64,000 nucleotides of DNA from Desmodesmus armatus. Lineage: Eukaryota > Chlorophyta > Chlorophyceae > Sphaeropleales > Scenedesmaceae. The stretch lies in the NCBI GenBank assembly GCA_007449985.2, contig VIIQ02000582.1, positions 310,001 through 374,000 on the forward strand, in the 5' to 3' direction. Position 1 is the first letter of the stretch, and the number at the start of each line of letters is the position of its first letter. Shown here in pieces: positions 1-11,400 of this stretch. The notes beneath the pieces are model-generated. The model did not search any database, was not told the origin of the DNA, and saw nothing but the letters and a program-made list of their open reading frames with translations. The position numbers were made by a program, and so were the translations under genes.

Positions 1-764
1 GGCAGCAGGGCAAGTATCCTGACACAGACCCTCTGAACAAGCGCGTTTGTGCCGCAGACAACACCCTGCTTAGTCCTTGGGTAATATCACCATTGGCACC
101 ATGCCAGACTTGGCTGGTGTCTGCTCAGATGGGGACCAAGCAAAACACACAAGGAGGCTCACAGCACCTGTTGCCACCGCAACCTGCTCACGCGTTGCTC
201 ACAACTTGCCCGGCAACTGCTGTCCACCAGGCCATTCTGTTGAAGCACCCTGCGTCAGCCGACCCCAGGCTGCGGCTGCCACTACTTAACCAGCATACAG
301 ACTCTGACCAACAGGGCAGTAAGCTGCATCACCACCACCCCCTGCCAATACATTGCGCAGCTAGGCAGTCCCCCACACGGCTGCAGCAATTTTGCAGTCA
401 ATCTGGTGCAGAATCATTCATACAAACAATTGTGAGGTGTTGTTGTCAAATCCAGCACCACCCATCTGCACATATACACAAAGTCCCTCGCTGCTGAATC
501 AGTCACAACACAGCAACCACTCTGCTGCACCCTCTGCTAATGGCCGGGTATGTGACAAGGGCAGGTGCTGACGACCGCACTCCAGCCTCCCTTCCCGCCC
601 CTCTCACCGCCCATGCGCAGCCCGCCTACCAGAAGCTGGCAGGCAGGCAGGTGACCACCATCCCATACACACATCACACACAACACACCAAGTTGAGACG
701 GTCACACCTCTCCGCAAGTGATCATCATCACACCTCTCCGCAAACCCACTAGCTACCCTGCCTC
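1..764. other. Stretch with no supportable gene
   Basis: This lies downstream of the phosphatase gene. It is rich in CA and CACC. Short open frames on both strands lack domain resemblance and convincing splice signals. A small direct repeat (CACACCTCTCCGCAA) occurs at about 703 and 730. Confidence 0.5.
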
Positions 765-1320
765 TGCCTGCCTCTGCTAGTACAAGAACAAACAAACGTC
801 CAAGCAGGGCGTGTATACACCCCAGCAGCCTTACCTCCCCCAGTCTCTCACCCCCACCCCACCACCACCACCACGCCCCTCACCACAAGCACACCACAGG
901 GCAAGAGTGGCAATTCACAGAGCTGAAAGCAGGAGAGCCCCACCCCCTCTCCACGCCAGCCCCAGCTGTTTGGCTGCCAGCTCCACAGCTACCTCAGCCT
1001 TCGCTGCCTCTGCAGTGACAGACTTCCACATATACACACCACACACAAACAACATACCACCCTGTACAAACCGATAGCTTTCCTGCCTCTGACAGTCTCT
1101 GCTGCTGCTACTACAGACACGCTCCCGGACAGGGTGTGTGCTACCCCCATCAGCCCGCCCTCCCCCTGCCTCTCACCCCCCCCCCCCCCCATCACCCCGC
1201 CCCTCACCACGCCAGCCCCAGCTGTTCAGCCAGCCGTTTAGCTGCCAGCTCCACAGCTACCTCAGCCTCCGCTGCCTCTGCAGTGACAGACTGCAACACG
1301 CGGCTGCCCTGGTCAGGGGT
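765..1320. repeat. Tandem duplication spanning the last exon of the phosphatase gene
   Basis: The segment around 965-1060 repeats 1225-1310 (shared core: CAGCTCCACAGCTACCTCAG). Flanking stretches at 770-850 and 1085-1170 also match loosely. On the minus strand both copies read SVTAEAA(E/K)AEVAVELAAK, the last helix of the dsRBD-like domain. The downstream copy lies beyond the predicted stop at 1204-1206, so it is either 3' UTR or an alternative last exon. Confidence 0.7.
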
Positions 1321-2837
1321 CTCGTGCAGGCTGGCCTCCATAACGATCGTGGAACTGCAGACACACAGCGGAGCAAAGAGGGAAGAAGGGGTAGGTCACA
1401 CGCGTTTGGTCATATGTGTAAGTGTTTGTGTGCGTGTAGACATGGGGGGGGGGGACTGGAAGGGTGGTGGTGGTGTGTGTGTAGACACAGGGAGGGGGGG
1501 GGGAGCTACCATACAAGGTTCAAAGCAGGTGTAATTGTGTCAGGGTGCTGATGCAGCCGGGCCTCCATGGCTCGAGACTGCACAAGCAGGTGAGGGGTGA
1601 AAGAGGAGGGGGCTTCCAGTGCTGCTTTGTCAACTAGGCCTGTATGTGTGGCGTGCTACCAATGCAATGCACTGCAATGCAATAACACACATAATGTTCA
1701 TGCAGGGAGACACCCTCGCTCTCCGTCATAATTTGACCATCCTGGTACGACTATGTTGGCGTCCATCCTTGATTGCCTCGCGTGTTCATAGTATGCTAGC
1801 TACACATGCAACCTCTGTGCCCAACATACCTTCCATCTTCATGGTACTCCAGCCTCACAAAATGGTACTGGACCCTCCTGTCATAAGCCACCTGCAGGGC
1901 CTGCTGACCAGCAGCAGCAGCAGCAGCATCACCAGCAGCAGCAGGAGTGTAGCCGTCGCTGCTGCTGCTGGCAGCTGCCGAGGCGGCCCCGTTCTGCTGT
2001 GTCTCTGCATTGGCCGTGGCACCACGCTGCTGCTGCTGCTGCATGGCGGCTGCTGGTGCGCCGGTGTCGTCATCCGCCTCCTGCCAGGAGTAGCGCAGGG
2101 TGGATGCCTCAGCCTCATCCCGCAGCTGTTGCAGTTCATGCTGCTGCTCCTGCTGCTGCTGCTCGTGCTGCTGTTGCTGCTGCGAGTGGTCCTGTGGCCC
2201 CTGACGACCGTCTGCCGCCTCTGCTGCTGCTGCCTGTCCAGCATCGGCAGCATTTGATTGTTGCTGCTGTTGCTGCTGCTGTTGAGCCCCAGGCTTGCTG
2301 TCCACAACAGCAGCAGGAGTTGCAGCAGCAGCAGCAGGAGGACCAGCTCCTGCGCTGTATCCAGCAGCAGTACCTGCTGCAGTCACCCCTGCAGCACTCG
2401 CACCACCAGCAGCAGCAGGCATCGGTGCCACAGCACCACCACCAGCCGCCGCTGCCGCCGCCGCTGCAAAAGGCCTTTGGCCGAAAGCAGCAGGACCCAG
2501 CACCGGCCCGTTGGCCTTGCTGCTGCCTTTGATGTGCCACATCCTTGCACCTCCTGCAGCCCCCCTAGGGCCGGCCCAACCTGACGGGCAGGGGGCCGCA
2601 GCTGGCTTTGCTGCTGCTGCTGCAGCAGAAAATGGAAGTGGTTGGGTGACCGCTGCTGGCGCTGCTGCGGATGGCGGTATACTTGCGCCAAGGCCCTGAC
2701 CGTGCTGCTGCTGCTGCTGCTGCTGTTGGTGAAACGGGCTTGCCAGCAGCCCGGTAGCCTTGCTCATGGATGGGCTGCTGCTGCCGATCTGGAGGCTGCC
2801 GTGGCTACTGGCCTGCTGCTGCTGCTGCTGTAGTTGG

Positions 2838-2873
<36 letters not shown>

Positions 2874-4361
2874 AGTGCTTCCTCCCGGTCCTGGCTTGAG
2901 GGCGGCGGAGGTGGGGGCGTGGGTGGCGTACCTGGCTGTGCCGCTTCCTGATGCTCCTGCTCCTGCAGCTGCTGCACCACCCCCGCAACATCCCCACCCG
3001 CAGCTGCAGCTGCTGCTGCTGCTGCGCCGCCTCCCGCTGCTGCTGCATCACCCCCACCCTCACCACGCCGCAGCACTCCGCCGGCCAGCACTGCTGCAGC
3101 CACACTCGCCGCCGCAGGGCCCCGACTGGCAGCAGCAGCATGCACCGCATCCAGCCTCCTGTCCACTACCACGCCACCTATCGCATCCTGACCAAGGAAG
3201 GCTTGTACCTCAGCATCATGCAGCAGCAGCTGCAGCAGCTGCTGCATCAACATAATCTCACAGCTCTTCACACCCAAGGACTTCAGCTGCTGCCGCTGCT
3301 GCTGCTGGATGGGATCTAGAGGCGCTGGTGCCGGTCCTGATGCCCCCTGCACACTCGCCCCTGGCCCCTGCCCGCCAACTGCCCCACCTGCCCCTGCTCG
3401 ACTGCTTTGCTTGAGGATCTGCATCGCTCTCAGGAGCTCTGTAGGGCTGCACAGCTGCCGCAGTACAGCAGGGAACGTTGCCTTGTAGGCTGCCTGTGCC
3501 CCGGCATCACCGGGGCTCTCTGCTGCCGCCTGCAGGAGCTGCCACACTTCTTCAGGGCTCACAGGGGGCCGGGCTGCTGCGGCAGCAGCAGCAGCAGGGA
3601 GGTGTGGCTGCTGCTGCTGCTGCTGCTGCTGAGCCAGCATTGCCGAGGGTGCCGGCTGCTGCTGCTGCTGCTGCTGCTGCTGAGGGAGGCTTGCGAGGGG
3701 ATGTGTTTGGAAGCTGGGGTTGGGTGCTTGCTGCAGCATGTTTCCAAAGTGCTCCAACTTTACAATGCTGGCAGCAGCCTGCCCTGCGCGGACTGCTCCT
3801 GCTGCTGCTGCTGTTTGTACTGATGGCCCCCCCGCTGCTGCTGCTGCTGCTATTGCTGCTGCAGAGAGATTACGTGCAGCTTCAGGTACTGCTGCGCCAG
3901 CAGCTGCAGCAGCTGCAGGGTCGGCTGATGAACCAAGGCCAGGGATTGGCCCTCGCTGGCCACTGGAGCCTGCAGCGTTCAGCTGAAGCCTCTGCTGCTG
4001 CTGCTGCTGCTGCTGCAGAGGACGCCCCAGCCTTGGCGGCAGCTGCTGCCAATGCGCCTGCTGCTGCTGTGACTGCTGCTCTTGGCGGCCAGAGAAGCCT
4101 GCCTGCTGCTGCTGCTGCTGCTGCGGCAGCTGCTGGGGTGCGCCTGGCATTACCTGCTGCTGCAGCAGCAGCTGCTGCTGCTGGTTAAATTGCACCTGTT
4201 GCAGCCCTGAAGAGGTGCCCCCCATAGCTGCCGCCCCCACGGCAGCAGCAGCAGCACCCGGTGGCTTGACCGGCCTCCTGTTGGATGGCAGGTTTGGCAA
4301 GCGCACTCCCTGCTGCTGCTGTGGCTGCTTCAGGCTGCTTGCTGCTTGCGGCAAGCTTCCC

Positions 4362-4401
<40 letters not shown>

Positions 4402-5006
4402 CGTGACGTAACGCTGGCGCGCTTACTGGCGCTTCTAACGGCGCCCTGGGTGCAGCGGGAGAGTCTTGCGAATGGTCAGACCCAACCCCTGGCACCCCCA
4501 CACGCAGCTGCTTGAGCGGCCGCTGCTGCTGCTGCTGGCCAGGCTCCTGCTTTATGGCCACCCCTGGTGGCATGGCTGGCATCACAGCAGCAGCAGCAGC
4601 AGCAGCAGCATGGTCCGTGGACGGCAGCTGCTCTGACAGCGCCCCTGCTGCTAGCCCCGCTGCCGTCGCGAAGGGGGACTCCGTGACATCCCCCGTCACG
4701 CCATCCTCCCTTGGCCGCTTAGAGGCCCGCTGCAGCAGCTGATTGTCCTCTGGCGGCTGCTGCTGCTGCTGTTGTGGCGGCTGCTGCTGCTGCTGTGCCA
4801 GCATTGCTGAGGATGCCTGCGGCAGCACACCCAGCGTCACATACTGCTGCTGCTGCTGTGGTGCGTATGACTGCTGCACCTGCAGGCCTGAGGGCAGCTG
4901 CAGCAGGACGTTGGTGGACTGCTGCGCCGACGGCAGCAGGGCCAGTCCACTGCCATGGCTGCTGGGCAGCATGGGTAGGGAAGCCACCTGCTGCACCACA
5001 CCTCCC

Positions 5007-5042
<36 letters not shown>

Positions 5043-8000
5043 GAGATTGCATGCTGCAGTAGAACCTGCACAGGCCACTGCTGCTGCTGCTGTGCCTGTG
5101 GCATTATCGCAGGGACTTGATGCAGCAAGCCAGGCTGCTGCTTGACCCACACCATCTGCGGCTGCTGCTGCAGCATCACAACAGCTGGCAGCTGCTGCTG
5201 CTGCGGCACCTGGAGGGCCATAGGTTGCCCCACTGCATACTGCTGCTGTTGCTGCTGCTGTGGCAACTGCTGCTGCAGCTGCTGCTGTGGCGGAGGCGCC
5301 AGCTGCTGTTGCTGCTGCTGCTGGTCTGCCATGCACGGGAACGGCTGCGCAAGCCTGCGCATCTCCTGCTGCTGCACGGCGGTCATGCGCTTCTTGTTGG
5401 GCGGGGGTGGCAGGCTGCACAGCAGATCTCGCACCGTAGGCAGGGGCTTGAGAAGGTTCATAATCTGCGCTGCTGAGGCCTGGTCAGACTCAGGGAGGCC
5501 GTCTGTAGTCAAGGTGTCCGCCTGTTTCTTGATCTCCTGTGTACAGCAACACGTGTACAGTAGCACGTGTACAGTAACAAGAGCACCAAGAGCGTGGCAG
5601 GCATGAACGCCATCCGTTGAGCTGGACTGGAACTTGGTGATTGCAACAAGCTGGGCTGGAAGGAGTGGGGTGGTGCGGGACGAACACCTAAAGTCGGCCG
5701 TTTTTGGTTGAGGTATGCGCCTTTGAATTGCGCGCAGCAAAAGTGATGGCAGGCTCCCTAGGCCACAAGGGGCCCCCTTTGAGCTCAAGATCAGCTCGAG
5801 CTGTGTTTGGGAAACTCCTGCAGCTGATGGTGGCTGTCAATGGCCGCAGTCTGCCTGCTAAGAAAGGTTCGCAACTTTTTTGGGGGGGGGGGCTTGTTAC
5901 AAGTGGATACTTTCACCGCTGAGCTGTACTCTCTACACTGGATAAACTGGGAAGACACACCTGCAAGAAGAACCTGCAGCAAGACCGGCAGACAAGACCA
6001 GCCCCAGAAAAAAAAAACACCGCCAATGGCAACTGCCACACACACCAGGTGCAGGATCGTTTTACGTTCACCTCGTGGGGTGATTGCGCGCTCTACATTG
6101 ACCTACGCCCACCATTCCTGCATTCGACATACACTGTGCGCCCCCACGCACTTATACCCAGCTTCGGGATGTCACATCCTCGGATGGTTGATGCATTGGA
6201 TGGATGCACTCCCTGTGTCTACACACTTACATCTTTGAGCCGCTTGTAGATGCATGCGCGCAGGTGCAACAGCGCCTTGATCACCCTGTGCAGCTCAAAG
6301 TGGCTCTCATCGGCCGCCGCCAGGACTTCAGGGGCCACCTTGCGGTTGCTAACCGCCAGCTGGCGCACAGCAGCATCCCGGTAGGCGTTGTAGGGTAGAA
6401 CCTGCGGACAAACCAACGCGCGGGTTGGGGTGGGGGCAGCACATTTGAGAGTGCCAAGGGTCAGCATGGTCGAGCCCTGGCTCCTATTGGCAAGGTGCCA
6501 CCAAAGTTATCCACCTGCAACTGTGGCGTACTGCAGCTGACAATGAACATACCACTGCGCACGCCAGCACACCCAACCACGGCACAGCACACCACACAGC
6601 ACGCCACAGCACAGCAGCAGACCCACCTGCAGCAGCGCCTGGTTGCTGATAGGGTCATACACGTCTGTCCAGGGGTCCACCACCACACACAGCGGCACCA
6701 CCGAGGGCAGAGGGGGCTTGGCCTCACGCTCTGCACAGCACACAAATCATGCACAGCACGCACAGCACACTTTGATGCATTGGCTGGATGCACTCCCTGT
6801 GCCTAGAATCAGCAACAGGCAATGGATGCATGCCAGCAAGCAGCCACAACGCATGCATCTGACTGACCTTGCCAACAAATGCAGCCACAGCCAATACTAT
6901 ACACCACACAAGCACTTCTGCGCTGCGTCATGTGTTCGCTCAGTCACCACGACATGAACACAATGCTGAGGCCCACGCGAGTGCCTGACAGCAGTATGGG
7001 AGGAGGGTGTTCGTGCTGCCCTGGCCGGTCTGCTGAGACCAAATCCCACCGGCTGGGACATATGTAAAAGTTGAACTACAAGCCCAGCTTTCACACACAT
7101 CCCACTCACCCATGTTTGTGACCAAGGACCCATCCACGTCCTCCTGGAACGCCCTGAGCCGCAGCACATTGAGCAAGTCCTTCTTTTCAGGGGCCGGCAC
7201 TGACAGCAGCCGCCATGACAACTCCTGGAAGGGGAAGACAGACTGCTCCGGGTCCAGCAGCGTCCACAAAGCCTCCGCATACTGCCGTGCCGCTGTCGTG
7301 CAGATGTACACCTCGAACCTTCTTGCAGGGCAAGTGCGACAGAGGGTGGGAGCAAGGGCCGGTCAAACAATGATACTGCTGCACACATGTCAGTAGGAAC
7401 ACATGCTGCTCTGCCCCTGTCATGCTTCAGTACACCTCTATGTTGCAATGAATGTTGCACCACAGTGTGACACAGCAAACCCTTAACAAAGTCATCAGTG
7501 TCTGCTGGAACTGCATGACTGGTCGTCGCGACATGGATCTGCTCGTTGCGCAAGTTACGTGTCAGCCCACACACACACGAGGGATTACGCCACTGTTGCT
7601 TGCCTATCTAGTAGGACAGCCTTAGTGACCTTGCATGTATCCAAGTACTCCCTCTGTCGACACACGCACACCTCTTGTGCGGCTTCAGAGGGACGTCCTG
7701 CAGCCCATTGGGGTTCGTCTTGTGCGGCTTCACCAGAGCGTCCTGCAGCCCGTTGAGATTCTTCAGCAGGTCTTCCCACTTTGGCCGCACCCTCAGCAGC
7801 ACACTGGTAGCCGGGTCAGCCGGGTCGATGCGCGACAGGATCAGCTTGCTGTGCTGGCAGCGGTGGTCCAGCCTGATCACAGGCCGGGTGGCACCTGGGG
7901 CCCCAAAGTAGTCCGGCTCCTCGACAGGCACCCACCTGTCGAAGGGCCAACATACACACATGCAGTCTCTCCACATCAACACATGCAGGCTTCCACATGC

Positions 8001-8402
8001 AGTCACGCTGCATCAAACACATGCATGCTTCATGAATAGGCTTTTGAGTAGCTGTGATGGGCCTGATGAGCCGGTCAGTGGCACTGACAGTGCCAGGATG
8101 CAGTCTGTCCCTCAGCACCTGCACTGCACTGTACTGTACGATACTGCATGCACTGCATTCTGCTGTAATGTACTGTGCTAAACTGTACGAATGATCCTTA
8201 ACGCATGCAAGGAATTGATGAGAAGACCACAAGCCACCAAGTACCCGTCATAACCCAGCCTGCAGCACCACTCACGTAGGGTTCTCGTACTGCTGCTGCT
8301 GGTCAGCCGAATGCTTTGCAAACAGGGGTGCCCTGGCGGATGGGTCCTCCTTGAACGCCTGCAGCAACTTGAGGTCCTCCTTGATGATGTCCTGCAGGCG
8401 GC

Positions 8403-8447
<45 letters not shown>

Positions 8448-11400
8448 CATCAAACATGGTTGCTGCCAGTCAGTCACATGTGTGGATACTATTTTGCCCT
8501 CCTTGGGAACTCTGTCTGTCAGTTTGATGTGTACACATGCTTACTCCCAGGTCTTCCCCAGAAACTTGAGGTCCTGATTGATGATGTCAGCTGCACAACT
8601 AGCCAGTCCTGTCTCAAAGAGTTGTACTTGCAATTCAGCCAACAAGCCTGTCAGTGTGCTGGCACGACGCAGCAAAGTCTATCAGGTACATGCAGGAAAG
8701 GTCCAGGCCTCCCTTAGGGGATGTTGACAGGTGCAGGTGGGACCGCTCAATTCAAAGTTACACCTGTAGCTATGAAGCTCAAGAGCTCATGCCAGCCATT
8801 CACTGATATCGCGGACATGGAAGAACAAACCAGAAAATTCAAATCACTCACCTCTTCCTGACCCAAGATCTGCATCTCCCTTGTTGTCTGTACCTTGACC
8901 TTGAGCTGCTGCTGGTCTGCCGTCCCTTTCAGCGCCTTGAGCTGGGTGATCAGCTCCTGCCTGCAGATGGAAAAAGAGCAGCCAAAAGCATTGTCATTCT
9001 GGTCATTGAAGTTGTCCAGAGCATGCAGGACAGCATGGCCAAGCGTCTCAACGATGCAGAGGCAACGTTCACAGTTGACCCCGTGCTGCACGGCGGCTGC
9101 GCCTGCCTTGCAATGCACAGGCAAGCATGTGTCTGCCTCCCTGGCTGGACTGTGCTGCCGCTGTATAGGTGCACTCTCCGTTGACCCTGCCGAGCCATCA
9201 ACGCTGGCTGATCATTCTTTCACAGCCCCAGGGACGCCGTGCACAAATCACCACTAACCCCCCTCCCCCCTTCCTCGCACACATGCATGCAGTATTGCTA
9301 ATCAACATTACCGTCACCCTCGCGAGTGGACTCACTTTTGCTTCTGCACCAGCGCCAGCCTCTCACTCAGTGTCTCTGTAGTGCTGGCCAGCATCAGCGT
9401 CTGGTCCAGGTCCAGCACAACCACCAGCTTGGACTGCTGGATGACCCGCGACATTGTACCCATCAGCAGGCCAGGCACAGTGTAGCCCCACCACACTGGC
9501 ACCTTGCGCGGCCCTGCATGCACAATCGCAGACATCACACCAAGGCAGGACAGGGCAGAACGGCGCAGGATAGGTCAGCACAGCACGGCATTCCAAAACG
9601 ATCTGCCCGAGCACGCAAGGCCAGGCACCGTGTAGCCCCACCACACCGGCACCTTACGCGGCCCTGCATGCACAATCGCAGATGCCACACCAAGGCAGGA
9701 CAGGGCAGCACGGCGCAGGATAGGTCAGCACAGCACAGCATTGCCAGCCAAAGCATCTGCCCGAGCATGCAAGGCCAGGCATTGTGTAGCCCCACCAGAC
9801 CGGCACCTTGCGCGGCCCTGCATGCATAGTCGCAGATACTAACCGCAGAACCAAGGCAGGACAGCGCAGGATAGGTCAGCACAGCACAGCACAGCACGGC
9901 AGTGCCAACCAAAGCGATCTGTCCGGGCATGCACAGTCAGGAACGGATTGGAAGCTTCAACTGGCTCCGCCCCACTGAGCCATGCAACTGCTGTGTAGCA
10001 AACGTGTCCATGTGACCCCCCCCCCCACACACACACAACTGATACTTACCTTTCGGCCCTGCCTCCTCGGTGACCCACACATGCACCAGCACCAGCTCAA
10101 GCGCCCTCTGCTCGTAGGACACCACTACACCCGCTGCACTCCCTGCCAACTCCCCTTGCCCCAGCTTGACCACACAACCATGATCAGCTAAGTGCATCCT
10201 CACCTTCAGGCCCTGCCTCAGTGACCCACACAGGCACCAGCACCAGCTCAAGCGCCCGCTGCTCGTAGGACACCACCATGCAGTACCCGTCTGTCAGGTA
10301 CTCGCTGTGGTGATCGATGAACTTGGCGATGCCGCTGCACAGCGACCCAAATTGCATGACCAAGCGCGCATCAGGAGCAAAGTAGCAAAAGACAGCACAC
10401 AAAACATGTGAGCGTTGACACAGCACAGCACAGCGCAGCACACAACTATGGGCTGATCTGGGAGCCAGTCAGAGGATAGTGGTGTAGTACAGCAGCACCC
10501 CAGCTGACACGTTTGCGAGCACAGCGGACTCCTATAGCGCTGCTGCAGATCTGGATGGTAACCTTCCAAGAACATGCTCCTTGTTGCTGGGCCCTGTCGA
10601 TGGTACCAACATGCCGTCTCACGCAGTGACGCACCTCAAACCAACGTGCACGATGCAGCTCACAGGGTTCAGGCAGCGCACCCACCCTCTTCCCACAGAT
10701 AGCAAGGAACGCTGGCAGAAACCCCTCCCCCTGCCTCCCCCCCCCCCCCCCACACACACACCTGTGAACAATTTGTGTTGGGTTGCCAGGCTGGTTCTCA
10801 AACGCCTCGTCACGCGCCCACGGTGCAAACACCCTGACATCAGGCCCTTGCACTGCGCAACCACAGCAGTCCACATCAGCAGCAGTACAACAGTCCATCA
10901 GCAGCAGCACGATAGCGGCAGCATGATAGCAGTGCTAAAAGTAAAAGGGTAACAGCAGGACGCGCAGAGCTGCCGACTTGACCCCCATGAGAAAGGATGC
11001 CAGGAGATTGACGCATGCCTGCTGTTGGCCACCCTGGTGCATCATGCAGGGCGACTGCAGAATTGCATACATGCACGGCTGCTGCTGCACTGGCGTCAAT
11101 CACCCTCCCATTCAATCCTGCTGCCTTCTGCGGCTGGCGCACTGCGTGCTCTGCAAGCAAGAAGCATCTGCAGCTGCCACACATCCATATTGCCTGTGCT
11201 GGCTTGGCTGGCTGTGATCAAAAGCATCGCACCTCCAGCAAGTGCATGAGCCACTGTAAGGGGTCTCAATATGTCCTTGGCTGGATCCTTGACTGGATCC
11301 TTGAGTGCATCCTCCTGCTGCTCAACCTGCTGCTCCACACACCTGCAGGTCATAAGAGCAGCAGCAACAGATTCAGCACCAAACATGGTCAATACACCAA

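Noticed and set aside
1999..5145. Many long open frames on the plus strand and in other minus frames across the poly-Q exon
   Set aside because: CAG/CTG runs contain no stop codons in any of six frames, so these frames (poly-Ala, Leu, Ser, Cys) are shadows of the Gln-coding frame.
6897..7574. Minus frame of 225 codons overlapping the phosphatase exon at 7110-7318
   Set aside because: It runs through well-defined splice sites in the wrong frame. The spliced exon matches CPL proteins, whereas this frame matches nothing.
8403..8444. CRISPR-like or tandem array interpretation of CAG tracts
   Set aside because: Simple triplet microsatellites without spacers, in a eukaryotic intron.
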